A stretch of 64,000 nucleotides of DNA, taken from an uncultured SAR324 cluster bacterium (GTDB taxonomy: Bacteria > SAR324 > NAC60-12). The position numbers were made by a program, and so were the translations under genes. The stretch lies in NCBI GenBank assembly GCA_905182865.1, contig CAJJCY010000003.1:329740-393739 (forward strand), written 5' to 3'. Positions 1 to 10,116 of the stretch are shown here, piece by piece (position 1 is the first letter of the stretch; every line of letters begins with the position of its first letter). The notes under the pieces are model-generated. The model was not told the origin of the DNA, did not search any database, and saw only the letters and a list, made by a program, of their open reading frames with translations.

Positions 1-824
1 CGTCGCCCCGGATCATCCGGTCTTGCTTCCACTTTCACAAGCTTGGAGCTGGAATTAGTCATTTTCAATACTGTTTCAGCCAACTCAATCATAGTAAACT
101 CGCCAGGATTTCCTGTATTCACCGGTCCAGTAAAATTTTCTGTGTTCATCATTCGATACATTGCATCTACCAATTCTGTCACATAACAAAAACTGCGACT
201 TTGCAGTCCATCTCCATGGATGGTGATTGGTTCACCTTTGAGTGCTGCAACTATAAAATTGCTGACGACTCTGCCGTCTTCGGGATGCATTCTGGGACCG
301 TATGTGTTGAAGATACGCACGATTTTTACATCAACCTGACTTTGCCTGTGATAGTCCATCATTAAAGTTTCTGCAATACGCTTTCCTTCATCATAGCAGC
401 TTCGCAAACCAATCGGATTGACGTTACCAAAATAGCTCTCCTGTTGTGGATGTGCCTGCGGGTCACCATAAACCTCTGAAGTTGAAGCCTGCAAAATACG
501 GGCTTTTACTCGTTTTGCCAAACCCAGCATGTTGAGTGTACCCATGACATTAGTTTTTACAGTTTTTACAGGATTGTACTGATAATGAATTGGTGATGCA
601 GGACAGGCCAGGTTGAAAATCCAATCCACTTCTAAAAGAATAGGTTCCACAATATCGTGACGGATCAACTCAAAATTTGTCTCATCTGAAAGCTGACTGA
701 GATTTTCTTTGCTTCCAGTAAAAAAATTATCAATTGCAATAACCTCGTGTCCTTCATCAATCAGCCGGTCACAAAGAAATGACCCTACAAAACCGGCACC
801 ACCGGTAACTAGAACTTTTTTCAT
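1..824 (-). CDS. UDP-glucuronate decarboxylase / NAD-dependent sugar epimerase, 3' end outside window
   Basis: Extended short-chain dehydrogenase acting on nucleotide sugars; the closest family by motif is UDP-glucuronate decarboxylase, which makes UDP-xylose for surface polysaccharides. The minus-strand reading frame starts at the ATG at 824 and remains open to the window edge, giving about 274 residues without the C-terminus. The Rossmann motif TGGAGFVGS is at residues 7-15. The catalytic set is visible as S-T-S around 115 and Y144-x3-K148 (SCYDEGKR). The fragments [12 protein letters not shown] and [17 protein letters not shown] are typical of the UXS group. It is transcribed away from recA, and nothing upstream shows an operon. 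Assignment to decarboxylase rather than another epimerase is an inference from these motifs. Confidence 0.85.
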   Translation of the reverse strand, partial: MKKVLVTGGAGFVGSFLCDRLIDEGHEVIAIDNFFTGSKENLSQLSDETNFELIRHDIVEPILLEVDWIFNLACPASPIHYQYNPVKTVKTNVMGTLNMLGLAKRVKARILQASTSEVYGDPQAHPQQESYFGNVNPIGLRSCYDEGKRIAETLMMDYHRQSQVDVKIVRIFNTYGPRMHPEDGRVVSNFIVAALKGEPITIHGDGLQSRSFCYVTELVDAMYRMMNTENFTGPVNTGNPGEFTMIELAETVLKMTNSSSKLVKVEARPDDPGR

Positions 825-1212
825 TTGAATAATCTCTGTGAATTGTGAAAAAGTACAAAGAACATTATATCCTGATATAATAGTAAGGTACAAGGAAGTC
901 CGGAGTGTAAAGGACTAATAATCCAAAATCCGGCATGAGTCAGATTTGTTGTAGGTAGAATTAGTTCAACCAGAGATTAAGAAAACTTTACATACAATCT
1001 GAAATAGCATTGCGACTTTTTTAGAGTCAGATTATTATTTGCTGATAGAATCCTGCTGATAAACGTATAATTAATTACTGAAAAAAGCGGTATCAGGATG
1101 TCGCTTGAATAACATGTTGCATAACCAAGCGTTGAACGGGAATTTACGAAAATGTTAATCGAGTAAATACCTGAAGACTTTGCTGGGAAATTTCATTATC
1201 GAAGGAGGAATT
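825..1212. other. Divergent intergenic region between the sugar decarboxylase and recA
   Basis: No gene is seen in these 388 bases. A TATAAT hexamer lies at 1066-1071 on the plus strand, a possible -10 for recA, but I could not find a convincing -35 at 16-18 bp. I found no clear LexA operator of the E. coli, Gram-positive or alphaproteobacterial types. A GAAGGAGGA ribosome binding site at 1201-1209 belongs to recA. Confidence 0.5.
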
Positions 1213-2250
1213 ATGTTGACTGAAGAAAGACAAAAAGATTTAGAAACCGCAATTCAGCAAATTGAACGCCAGTATGGAAAAGGTTCTATCATGAAAATGG
1301 ATGGTTCAACTGTGGGGCAATACCCTGCAGTGAGTGCCGGTAATTTAGCGTTGGACATTGCACTAGGCATAGGGGGCTTACCTCGAGGACGGATAGTTGA
1401 AATTTATGGTCCGGAAGCATCTGGTAAAACAACCTTAGCCTTGTGTGCGATTGCGGAGATTCAAAAAACAGGTGGAATAGCTGTTTTCATAGACGCCGAA
1501 CATGCGTTTGACCGAAACAATGCCAAAACTCTGGGTGTTCAGGTGGAAGATCTCCTTCTGGCCCAACCAGACTATGGCGAGCAGGGTCTTGAAATTGCGG
1601 AGCAGCTTGTACGCGTCGGCAAAGTTGATATGGTTGTTATAGATTCTGTGGCTGCCTTGGTACCAAAAAATGAGCTGGAAGGAGATATGGGCGATTCCCA
1701 TATGGGGTTGCACGCACGTTTGATGTCACAGGCACTTCGCAAATTATCCGGTGTAATATCCAAATCAAATACTATTTTCATATTTATAAATCAGCTTCGT
1801 TCAAAAATTGGAGTGGTTTTTGGAAATCCAGAAACAACGACTGGTGGCAATGCCCTCAAATTTTATTCCACTGTACGTCTGGATGTACGACGGGCGAGCC
1901 AGATTAAGAGCGGAGATGAAGTAAGGGGGCACAGGATGAAAATCAAGGTGGCAAAAAATAAATTGGCGCCGCCTTTTCGTATTGCAGAAGTTGATTTGAT
2001 CTATGGAGTTGGAATTTCCAAAATGGGAGTTTTAATCGATTTAGCTGTGAATGATGAAATTGTGCAAAAGAGCGGAACATGGTTCTCTTTCGAGAAAGAC
2101 AGATTGGGACAGGGACGTGAAAACTCGATCAAATTTTTAGAAGAAAACCCTGAAATTGCAGACACCATCAATCTCAAAGTAAGGAAATTTCACAATCTTG
2201 ATTTTTCAGATACAAGCGAAGAAACGCAGGAAACTGCTGAGGATGAATGA
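1213..2250 (+). CDS. recA: Recombinase RecA
   Basis: ATP-dependent strand-exchange protein for homologous recombination, and co-protease for SOS induction, in the cytoplasm. The start at 1213 is chosen over an in-frame ATG at 1180 because GGAGGA lies just upstream of 1213; this gives 345 residues, the normal RecA size. Walker A GPEASGKT is at residues 66-73, followed by the family block FIDAEHAFD (residues 92-100; usually AEHALD) and the L2 region [16 protein letters not shown]. The acidic C-terminal tail ([10 protein letters not shown]) is typical. Its last bases overlap the ATG of the next gene (ATGA), so the two are probably translationally coupled. Confidence 0.97.
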   Translation: MLTEERQKDLETAIQQIERQYGKGSIMKMDGSTVGQYPAVSAGNLALDIALGIGGLPRGRIVEIYGPEASGKTTLALCAIAEIQKTGGIAVFIDAEHAFDRNNAKTLGVQVEDLLLAQPDYGEQGLEIAEQLVRVGKVDMVVIDSVAALVPKNELEGDMGDSHMGLHARLMSQALRKLSGVISKSNTIFIFINQLRSKIGVVFGNPETTTGGNALKFYSTVRLDVRRASQIKSGDEVRGHRMKIKVAKNKLAPPFRIAEVDLIYGVGISKMGVLIDLAVNDEIVQKSGTWFSFEKDRLGQGRENSIKFLEENPEIADTINLKVRKFHNLDFSDTSEETQETAEDE

Positions 2251-3335
2251 GTACTTGCGACTCTCTGCCATATCAATCGAAACACCCACAACAAAGTGCA
2301 GAGGACTTTCTTAATGGAAGTATAGGGCTTTTTTCTGCTGAAGAAGCTCTTTCAGATGGCATTATTCTGGTTGATGTACGTACGGCAGAGGAATTTGCCA
2401 AAGGCAGTATTCCTGAAGCTCTGAGTCGTCCATTGTTTGATAACATGGAGCGTGCAGAAATTGGAACAATATACAAACAGATTGGCAGGGATGCAGCAGT
2501 TGACAAAGGTTTAAAGATTGTTGAACCGAGACTGCAGCATTTCTTAAATTCGCTTTTAGATTTAAAATCCCATCAACTAGTCATATATTGTGCCCGCGGC
2601 GGAATGAGATCCGCTTCCGTTGTCAGGCTGTTACAGCATCACGGATTCAGGGCTGCACAAATGCAGGGTGGATATAAGAGTTTTCGGCAATATGTGCTGC
2701 AACAGCTTGAAAAACCAATGCCGTCTTTCATTGTCCTGCATGGTCAGACTGGTGTAGGAAAAACCTTGCTCCTGAATAAACTGCCGGATCATATAGATTT
2801 GGAAGGTCTGGCAGGGCATCGAAGTTCTTTATTTGGTGCCATAAATAAAACTCCTCGGTCACAGAAAAACTTTGAAGGACTGCTTGTTCAAAAATTGAGA
2901 ACACTCCCAGAGGCTCTACCTCTGTTTGTGGAAGGAGAGAGCCGTAAAGTGGGGCAGGTATTTCTTCCATATTCCCTCGCAAATGCGATGAAATCCGGGA
3001 TGTTGGTGCTGCTGAGTGCATCTATGAATACCAGGATCAGCCGTATAGTTGAGGAGTATCAAATTTGTGATGAACAGAGTATTCGACAAGTTGATTCAAT
3101 TTTAATCTCATTACGCGTGTCACTTGGAAAGCTTAAAGTGGATCAATTACGCCTGTGGCTCAAAAAAGAAGAAATTGAAAAGATAGTGCACATGCTTTTG
3201 GTGGATTATTATGATCCTCTATACATGCATTCAATGAGTTCATACCAATATGTTCTAGAGTTGTCTGCAGAAGACTTGAATTTTGCTGCGGTTGAATTAA
3301 TTCATTTTCGAAATGAAGTGATCAAAAGTCATTAA
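2247..3335 (+). CDS. mnmH: tRNA 2-selenouridine synthase (SelU/MnmH)
   Basis: Replaces sulfur by selenium at wobble 2-thiouridine in tRNA, using selenophosphate. The 362 residues show a rhodanese domain (DVRTAEEF near 43-50) with the catalytic Cys115 in YCARGGMRS, and then a P-loop domain with GQTGVGKT at 166-173, the usual two-part architecture and length. [14 protein letters not shown] (76-89) is another family block. The gene overlaps the recA stop by 4 nt. Presence of this enzyme implies that the cell makes selenophosphate, which supports the selenocysteine reading proposed for the gene at 39.8-40.4 kb. No selD, selA or selB is in the window. Confidence 0.93.
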   Translation: MSTCDSLPYQSKHPQQSAEDFLNGSIGLFSAEEALSDGIILVDVRTAEEFAKGSIPEALSRPLFDNMERAEIGTIYKQIGRDAAVDKGLKIVEPRLQHFLNSLLDLKSHQLVIYCARGGMRSASVVRLLQHHGFRAAQMQGGYKSFRQYVLQQLEKPMPSFIVLHGQTGVGKTLLLNKLPDHIDLEGLAGHRSSLFGAINKTPRSQKNFEGLLVQKLRTLPEALPLFVEGESRKVGQVFLPYSLANAMKSGMLVLLSASMNTRISRIVEEYQICDEQSIRQVDSILISLRVSLGKLKVDQLRLWLKKEEIEKIVHMLLVDYYDPLYMHSMSSYQYVLELSAEDLNFAAVELIHFRNEVIKSH

Positions 3336-3396
3336 TTATTTAATATGTTTTTAGCGGCATGATCCATTAAATTCATTTTTCTAAAAAAATCCTGAA

Positions 3397-6039
3397 ATGA
3401 GAAGATCAAATTCTTTATTTTACCTGATATTTACCATAATATTGGTTTTTCAGGTTGCGAGTGGATTTGCAGAAAGTCGAGGAAATGTTGCTACAGTAAA
3501 GACACATTCCGGTTCATTTCCACTACCCATCCCAACACTTCGTTTACCAGATCTTCCGGAATTTCCGTTGGTTACAGTTCCTGATGCAGTCTTCCCTGAG
3601 CTTCCTGACTGGCACTACTCTCGTTTTATTCCAGAAGATCCAAGCTGGCTTGACAGTGCGGGCAAATTTTACAAAGAGGGTCTTGTCTATTTGTTTCGTG
3701 GAGACTTGAATGTTGCTTTTAAGAGGTTTCAGTCAGTAACAGATAATTATCCGGAAACATCATGGTTTGCTCCGTCTTTGTTTTGGAAGGCTCAAATTTT
3801 ATCGAAGCGGAAGGAATATGTTCCAGCAGGAAAAATACTGACTGTATTCCTTGACTCTCTCAAACAGAGTAAAAGTTCAGAACGATATATTGATTTTCAA
3901 AATATCAGCCGCTATACATTGGCCTGGCTGGCTATGAAACAAAAAAAATACAATGAAGCATTGGAAATAATTGAGAAAAATAAAGAGGTGATCAGTGCTA
4001 AAAAAATACGTATTCAGCTTCTATTTTTGAAGTACCTGATACATGTTCAGCTAAAACAGGGTGATTTAATATTTGAAGTAATTGATGATTTGATCCAATT
4101 GTTTCCATATGATTTTGAACATGTAGTGCGTCTGGCTGAATTTTATTTTGTTGAAAACCGCTGGCAGGAATTAGCAGATTTAGTTGAAGCACAAGCTCGG
4201 GAGCAGGTATTTTACAATGATCCTCGAATGGAACACTTCTTGTGGCTGGGCGTGGCTGCAGAAATGCGTTTGAAACACTGGAATAAAGCTAAAAAACGGT
4301 TACAGTCTCTTGAGAAGTTTGGTGTCCGCAGTCCTGACAAACTTGCTTTGGCCTATTTAAGGCTTAATCTTTATACAAATCAGACTGAAAGTTCCTGGAT
4401 GAATTGGTTTAAAATACAGGATGATATTGTCCGGGAAAAAGCATTGCGAGAATTAATTCACCATGCTGTTAAAACTGAAGAGTTTCTCTTTTTGATTAAG
4501 AAACAGCCGGAGTTGAAGTCGTTTACTCAATATTGGCGTGAGTGGCAGGGGGAATTAGAACTAATATATGCTTATCTTTATTTGCGCCAAGGGCAGATAA
4601 AAAAAGCAAAGCAATTTTTGCTGTGGGCACAAAATAATTTGAAGCAGGAGTCAAATCATGCGCCTTTGATTGTTAAGGAGGAAAGTCTTTACCTGGGTAC
4701 TGTGATAGAACTGCTGCTAAAAGACCATCAGAAAGCGTTGCAGAATTTGAAACAACTGCTGGCAGAGTATGCAGGATCAGATCGTCAGTCGGATTACTAT
4801 TTTTGGTACGGGGTTTTATTGTATGAACTGGAAAAGAGTTACTTGCAGACAATAATGGCTATGCGACAGGTTGACCGGGAAGGTGAGCGGGATGATGATC
4901 GCTTGTTTTTACTCGGCAAGGTAAATCATGATCAAAAGAAATGGAAAGCGGTAATCTCGGCTTTTGCAAAATTACAGAAGCTGCATCCAGGTTCCCAATT
5001 CCTTGAAGAAGGTTTTTATCTCCTGGCCCAGGCTTTTTTTGAACTAAAGCAGTACAATTCAGGTCTTGAAATATTAAATGAACTGCAAAACACTTTTGGT
5101 CAATTGAAAAAACCCGTAAGAGCGGTTCATTTACGGGTGCAGATTCTTGTGGCTATGCAAAGATATGAGCAAGCTGATGATGTTCTTCAGCGTATGATTG
5201 AGGAGAATTCAGACTTTTCACTGATAAAATTGAGGGTTGAAGTGTTGAAGTACATCAAAGATCCCAGGCGGATACTGAGTGTGACAGGTGTCGGACTGAA
5301 GCTTTCAACCAGTAAAGATCAGGGCTTCCTTTACTTTCATCGTGCAAATGCTCTTTTTGATACGAAAAAATATGAAGAAGCAAACACATATTACACTTTG
5401 GCATTAAAAAATCCTCCAAAAAACACTAGACGAGTTATCAATTACCGGCTCTTGAAAATTCAGTATGAATTGGGGCGCATTCCAGAATTACTGCAAGGGG
5501 CAGATCTTTTTTTGAAAGTGAGTCGGGACGATTTTTATAGTTATGAAATTCTGCATATGCTTAGCAATTATTTTCTGGAAAAGAAACAAAGAGAAAAGGC
5601 TTTCTCTTATTTAAAGCAGCTTGTAGCCAACTATAAAAAATCAGTACGTAAAGTAGAACTTGCTCCTGAAAAGAGATTGGAGCAGATTGTTCTAATTGGT
5701 CAACTTTATAACGAATTGACTAACTATGAGTCGGCTGAACGTTGGCTGAATCAAGCATTAAAATCGATGGAAACAGTTGAAGGAGGACGAAAAAAATGGC
5801 AGCTGCATATTTTCAAAGAAAAAGGGTTTACTCTCTATAAATTAGGCAAACATCGTCAAGCTCTGGCTGCCAGTCTGAAAGTTCTTTATCTGGACCGTAG
5901 CTTGTCTAATCAGCAAAGATACGATCTTAATTTGCGAATTGCATCAAGCTATGTGCAACTAAAACGCACAAAAGAAGCGAGGTCGATTTACCTGAAAATG
6001 CAAAAAATATTTAAAAGCTTACTCAGAAAAAGAAATTGA
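3397..6039 (+). CDS. Periplasmic TPR-repeat protein of unknown role
   Basis: Not recognised beyond its repeats. The 880 residues begin with a basic start and hydrophobic segment (LFYLIFTIILVFQVASG, about 6-22) that looks like a signal peptide cleaved near FAES. A proline-rich linker follows, then tandem helical TPR-like units through to the C-terminus, for example KFYKEGLVYLFRGDLNVAFKRF near 95 and ALFDTKKYEEANTYYTLAL near 655. Such proteins usually act as scaffolds for envelope complexes or secretion. It follows the selenouridine synthase with a 61-nt gap and ends 200 nt before cmk. AT content matches its neighbours. No enzymatic motif is seen. Confidence 0.75.
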   Translation: MRRSNSLFYLIFTIILVFQVASGFAESRGNVATVKTHSGSFPLPIPTLRLPDLPEFPLVTVPDAVFPELPDWHYSRFIPEDPSWLDSAGKFYKEGLVYLFRGDLNVAFKRFQSVTDNYPETSWFAPSLFWKAQILSKRKEYVPAGKILTVFLDSLKQSKSSERYIDFQNISRYTLAWLAMKQKKYNEALEIIEKNKEVISAKKIRIQLLFLKYLIHVQLKQGDLIFEVIDDLIQLFPYDFEHVVRLAEFYFVENRWQELADLVEAQAREQVFYNDPRMEHFLWLGVAAEMRLKHWNKAKKRLQSLEKFGVRSPDKLALAYLRLNLYTNQTESSWMNWFKIQDDIVREKALRELIHHAVKTEEFLFLIKKQPELKSFTQYWREWQGELELIYAYLYLRQGQIKKAKQFLLWAQNNLKQESNHAPLIVKEESLYLGTVIELLLKDHQKALQNLKQLLAEYAGSDRQSDYYFWYGVLLYELEKSYLQTIMAMRQVDREGERDDDRLFLLGKVNHDQKKWKAVISAFAKLQKLHPGSQFLEEGFYLLAQAFFELKQYNSGLEILNELQNTFGQLKKPVRAVHLRVQILVAMQRYEQADDVLQRMIEENSDFSLIKLRVEVLKYIKDPRRILSVTGVGLKLSTSKDQGFLYFHRANALFDTKKYEEANTYYTLALKNPPKNTRRVINYRLLKIQYELGRIPELLQGADLFLKVSRDDFYSYEILHMLSNYFLEKKQREKAFSYLKQLVANYKKSVRKVELAPEKRLEQIVLIGQLYNELTNYESAERWLNQALKSMETVEGGRKKWQLHIFKEKGFTLYKLGKHRQALAASLKVLYLDRSLSNQQRYDLNLRIASSYVQLKRTKEARSIYLKMQKIFKSLLRKRN

Positions 6040-6218
6040 AAAACTCCTGAGAAGCTTGATGAATCAACAATGATATGCTCCAATGGTTCCAACCAGGATG
6101 TCTGAATTGATTTAAGCCAGAGCAAATTTTAATTATTAGCTATATGGAGTCAGAATTTCCATGAGGAAACGAACTATAATGACATCCATATGGAGGATTA
6201 AATTTTTTCTGATCAAAA

Positions 6219-6234
6219 TGTTTCACGTGAAACA
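6219..6234. promoter_or_regulatory. parS centromere-like site for ParB
   Basis: The 16-bp perfect palindrome TGTTTCACGTGAAACA matches the chromosomal parS consensus exactly. It ends 8 bp before the cmk ATG. ParB loads at such sites and spreads to organise the replication origin region for segregation. Other copies of the palindrome were looked for by eye in this window and not seen. Confidence 0.88.
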
Positions 6235-6242
6235 ATAATGTT

Positions 6243-6926
6243 ATGGATTTTAAAATCATTGCCATTGATGGTCCTACTGGTGTGGGGAAAAGTACAATTG
6301 CTCGTAAACTTGCGGAAAAACTTGGCTGCTTGTATGTTGATACCGGAGCAATGTTTCGTTGCCTTGCTTTGTGCTGGGGTAAGTATGGTTGTCCAGAAAG
6401 TGATGATTCGCTGCAAGAGTTAGGTGATCAGACCAGGATAGTATTTAAACATAATAATGTAATTTGCAATGGTAAAGATGTAACTGATGAAATTCGGACA
6501 GAATTGATTTCCAGTCTTGCTTCAAAAATCAGTAGTTTTTCCTCAATCCGGGAAGTGATGAAAAAACAACAGCGCACATTAGTTGAAGAAGTCCGTAAGT
6601 CAGAAAGTTGCCTGGGCGCCGTATTGGAAGGTCGAGATATTGGCACAGTTGTTTTTCCAGATGCGAAATTTAAGTTTTATTTTGATGCCTCTCCGGAGAA
6701 ACGTGCAAAACGTAGGATGCTGCAACTGCAGGAACGTGGTGAAAATGCTAATTTTGAAAAAATATTAACAGCGCTTCGTAAGAGGGATTTTCAAGATCAA
6801 AACCGTAAAGTTGCTCCACTGAAACCTGCGGAGGATGCATTAATTGTGGATACAGGAAATATGAGTGCAGACCAGGTATTGGAGCATTTAGCTGCCTGTA
6901 TTGGAGGAGAGAAAAATGTCAGCTAG
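6243..6926 (+). CDS. cmk: Cytidylate kinase
   Basis: Phosphorylates CMP and dCMP to the diphosphates using ATP, in the cytoplasm. The 227 residues are family-sized. The P-loop GPTGVGKST is at residues 10-18; YVDTGAMFR (32-40) and LEGRDIGTVVFPDA (about 127-140) are the CMP-binding and core signatures. The lid-like region contains RAKRRMLQLQERG. No obvious Shine-Dalgarno precedes the ATG; the parS palindrome occupies the space instead, so ParB binding might affect expression (inference). Confidence 0.95.
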   Translation: MDFKIIAIDGPTGVGKSTIARKLAEKLGCLYVDTGAMFRCLALCWGKYGCPESDDSLQELGDQTRIVFKHNNVICNGKDVTDEIRTELISSLASKISSFSSIREVMKKQQRTLVEEVRKSESCLGAVLEGRDIGTVVFPDAKFKFYFDASPEKRAKRRMLQLQERGENANFEKILTALRKRDFQDQNRKVAPLKPAEDALIVDTGNMSADQVLEHLAACIGGEKNVS

Positions 6927-6978
6927 TCTGGTGTTCAATTCTTAAAAAACCAAAAAATATATTTACAAAGGTGATGTC

Positions 6979-8169
6979 ATGAAAGCAGTTATTCTTGCGG
7001 CTAATCGAAGTAACAGATTGAGTCCTTTTATTGAAACCCGCTGTAAGCCCATGATTCGAATTGCTGGGCAATATATTCTTGAAAATACGATTTGTTTCCT
7101 CAAGGAAGCAGGGATTAACGACATTGTGCTTGTAGTCAATCATCAGCAGGACCTTGTCCGCCGGTATTTTGGCAGTGGCAAAATACTTGGAGTAAATCTT
7201 GAGTATGTTGTTCAGGATGAACTTAATGGAATTGGTCAGGCCTTGAGTATTTGCAGATCGACATTGGAAAAGAAACCGTTTTTGCTTGTTTATGGTGACG
7301 TAATGACTGATTACAACCCCTTTTTATCCATCCTGCAAACTTACTCTGAGATAGACAAGGAAGTTGCCTTGATTGCTTTGCCGGAATCTTCAAAAGAGTT
7401 TGGCAATGTCTATTTAGATCATGAAATGAAAATCAGCCGTTTGGTTGAAAACCCAAAGGCAAATCAGGCAAATTATGTTTTTGCAGGAATGTTTGTTTTG
7501 TTTCCGGAAATATTTTCTTTGTTGGAGGAGTATCAGAATGATATTTCCCAATGTTATGTAAAAATGATTGAAACCAGTGGGCTACAGGCTTGTTTGTGGG
7601 AAAAAGGATGGATTGATATGATTCATCCCTGGCATATTTTAGAAGCAAATCGGATGTTGATGAGTTCATGGGAAACTGCTGAAATTGATTCAACCGCAAG
7701 ATTGCTGGGACAAGTACATCTCGAAGGGGCAGTCCGGATTGGGCCGAATGTTACTGTAGAATCCGGAACCATACTTAAGGGTCCTTGTTATATAGGTTCT
7801 AATTCATATGTGGGGAATAACTCCCTCATACGTAATTACAGCGCGATTGGTCCGGACTCAATTGTAGGCTATGGATCTGAATTGAAAAATTGCGTGTTGT
7901 TTGGAAACAATGACGTAGGCCGTCTTTCATTCGTCGGAGATAGCGTTCTGGGAGAAAACGTCAAATCTGGTTCCGGACTTACGACGGTCAATCACACAGT
8001 CGATTATAGTCTAATAACCTGCAAGTCGAACTCAGACTCAATAGAAACCGGCCTGACAAAGCTTGGAGCATTCATTGGTGATAATGTATCCATTGGAGCC
8101 CGTCATACTCTTGGGCCGGGTACAATTGTGGAGTCAGGAAAAATATTTCCTGATAACATTACTCTCTAA
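6979..8169 (+). CDS. Archaeal-type bifunctional sugar-1-phosphate nucleotidylyltransferase/acetyltransferase (GlmU-like)
   Basis: Probably makes UDP-GlcNAc from glucosamine-1-phosphate by acetylation and uridylyl transfer. The 396 residues have an N-terminal nucleotidyltransferase domain (1-230) and a C-terminal left-handed beta-helix with hexapeptide repeats (about 238-390). The NTP-binding loop is atypical: LAANRSNRLSPFIETRCKPM instead of LAAGxGTRLxPxTxxxPKPM; YGDVMTDYNP carries the metal-binding Asp. The order of domains and the size match the archaeal GlmU-like family more than the 450-residue E. coli enzyme. The next two genes are glmS and glmM, so the three together cover fructose-6-phosphate to UDP-GlcNAc. 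Substrate specificity is inferred from context. Confidence 0.8.
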   Translation: MKAVILAANRSNRLSPFIETRCKPMIRIAGQYILENTICFLKEAGINDIVLVVNHQQDLVRRYFGSGKILGVNLEYVVQDELNGIGQALSICRSTLEKKPFLLVYGDVMTDYNPFLSILQTYSEIDKEVALIALPESSKEFGNVYLDHEMKISRLVENPKANQANYVFAGMFVLFPEIFSLLEEYQNDISQCYVKMIETSGLQACLWEKGWIDMIHPWHILEANRMLMSSWETAEIDSTARLLGQVHLEGAVRIGPNVTVESGTILKGPCYIGSNSYVGNNSLIRNYSAIGPDSIVGYGSELKNCVLFGNNDVGRLSFVGDSVLGENVKSGSGLTTVNHTVDYSLITCKSNSDSIETGLTKLGAFIGDNVSIGARHTLGPGTIVESGKIFPDNITL

Positions 8170-8207
8170 ATCAAGCTCTTAAAACTTAAAACCAGGTAAG
8201 GCAAAAA

Positions 8208-10026
8208 ATGTGTGGCATCAGTGGCATTGTCCATTCTGAAAATATTGGCAGAAATTTATTTAATTCAATTCGCAACTTGGAATATCGTGGATACGATTCT
8301 TCCGGAATGGCCATGCTGCAACAAGGAGCAATTGATTTGCGAAAAAATATTGGAGGAATTGAATTGAAAGGTCACCATTGGAACTTTGGATCAAATGCAG
8401 GGCAGCATCGGAATTGCTCATACGCGCTGGGCAACACACGGAGGAGTAACTCAGGAAAACGCCCATCCCCACCTTTCTCAAAACAAGCAGTTTGTAATTG
8501 TACACAACGGTATTATTTCAAATTACCAGGTATTGCGGGAGCGGATGCTTAGTCAAGGTGTTGTTTTTGAGTCATTGACTGATACAGAAGTTTTTGCCAA
8601 CTTGTTGCAGGAATCATACTCAAACAGCAAAGATATAGAACAAGCTTTTTTAGCAGCACTTGAGCAAATCGAAGGTTCATTTTCTATAGTCATGCTGTCA
8701 ACGCATGACCCGGAGCACTTGTATTGTGTAAAAAAAGAGTCACCTCTATTACTGGGACTGGGAGAGGGTTGTAATTATGTCGGCTCAGATCTCAATGCTT
8801 TTTTGGAATACACAAGGAAGGCGGTAGTTCTAGATGATGGAGAATATGTTGTTTTAGGCCGTAATGATTATAAAATACGTAAATTAAAAACTCGTGAACA
8901 TGTCAAAAAAAATATTTTACACATTGACTGGGATGTGGAAACGAGTAAAAAGGGCGGATATTCCCATTACATGCTCAAGGAAATATTTGATGAACCGCAG
9001 ACAATACGGCAGGCATTGAAAATTCCGCATGAACAAATTTCAGGATTGGCCTTGATGTTTACTGAGGCTAAACGCGCCTACCTGATGGGTGTGGGAACAA
9101 CTTTTTATGTGGCGAACATCAGTCAGTATTTTATTTCAACTTTGGCAAATCGATACTACCCGGTGTTGAGTTCTGACGAGTTTTCTGTAGTAAGTGTTGA
9201 ATCCGGAGATATGGTGTTGGCACTTTCCCAATCCGGAGAAACCTATGATACAAAATCATCGTTGGAGTATGCGAAGCTTCATGGTGCGAAAACTGCGGCG
9301 GTTGTAAATGTAATGGGGTCAGCAATCAGTATGATGGTAGATATGGTTATTATGCAGGGTTCCGGTCCGGAAATATGTGTTGTTTCCACAAAAGCTGCTT
9401 TGGCTCAAACCTTCATTATGCTGAGAGTAGCCTTGGAACTGGGGCGGATGCGGGAACATATTTCGCAGGATGTTTATCAAAAACATCAACGGGAGTTGGA
9501 GATATTTCCGCAAATGGTTGAACAAATACTCAATGAACAATCCGGATTCGTACGCAACATAGCAAGGACTACAAGTCATGTAGAGCATTGGTTATTTCTC
9601 GGGTGCGGAGTTTATTATCCTGTGGCTATGGAGTCTGCTTTGAAAATGAAAGAAATTACTTATCAACACGCAGAAGGAATGCCTGCCGGATTTCTTAAAC
9701 ACGGTACTCTGTCTATGGTTGAACCAGCTTTACATTCACTGTTTTTTGTGCCGCTTCCGGAACAAAAAGATTTACATGACCGTACTCTTATTGCTATGGA
9801 ACAAGTTAAAGCTCGTGGAGGTACTGTGATTGGAATCATGTTTCAGGGTGACGATCGTGCTCATTCAGTAACCAATCAAGCTGTACTGCTACCTAAGATG
9901 AGTGCTTTATGTGCTCCAATGGCACAAATGATTATGGCACAGATGTTTGCATACTATGCTGCTTTGGACTTGGGACGTAATATTGACAAGCCCAGAAATT
10001 TGGCTAAATCTGTAACAGTCGGTTAA
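8208..10026 (+). CDS. glmS: Glutamine-fructose-6-phosphate aminotransferase (isomerizing), one frameshift
   Basis: First step of amino-sugar synthesis: glutamine plus fructose-6-phosphate gives glucosamine-6-phosphate. Residues start MCGISGIV with the nucleophilic Cys2 of the glutaminase domain; the second part contains SIS motifs (GVGTTFYVAN, LALSQSGETYDT) and the canonical C-terminus PRNLAKSVTVG. The frame changes near 8366-8374 (around TTGAAAGG): removing one base joins NIGGIELK to the second frame, which reads VTIGTLDQMQGSIGIAHTRW. The joined length is 605 residues, normal for GlmS. The second half is also open by itself from 8386. An indel error is more likely than true inactivation of this usually essential gene. 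Confidence 0.93.
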
Positions 10027-10116
10027 TCGGCTTCCCTCAGCTATCTTTTAATGTTTGCTAATTAGAATGAAGATAGTATCCTACCTTTTAATAAGTTCTC
10101 TTTTTCCTGCAAACAA

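Noticed and set aside
6060..6130. Possible tRNA T-arm-like GGTTCCAACC
   Set aside because: No acceptor stem or anticodon arm can be folded around it.
8365..8367. TGA in glmS as a recoded codon
   Set aside because: It lies in the wrong frame before the shift; a one-base indel explains the break and gives the normal protein length.
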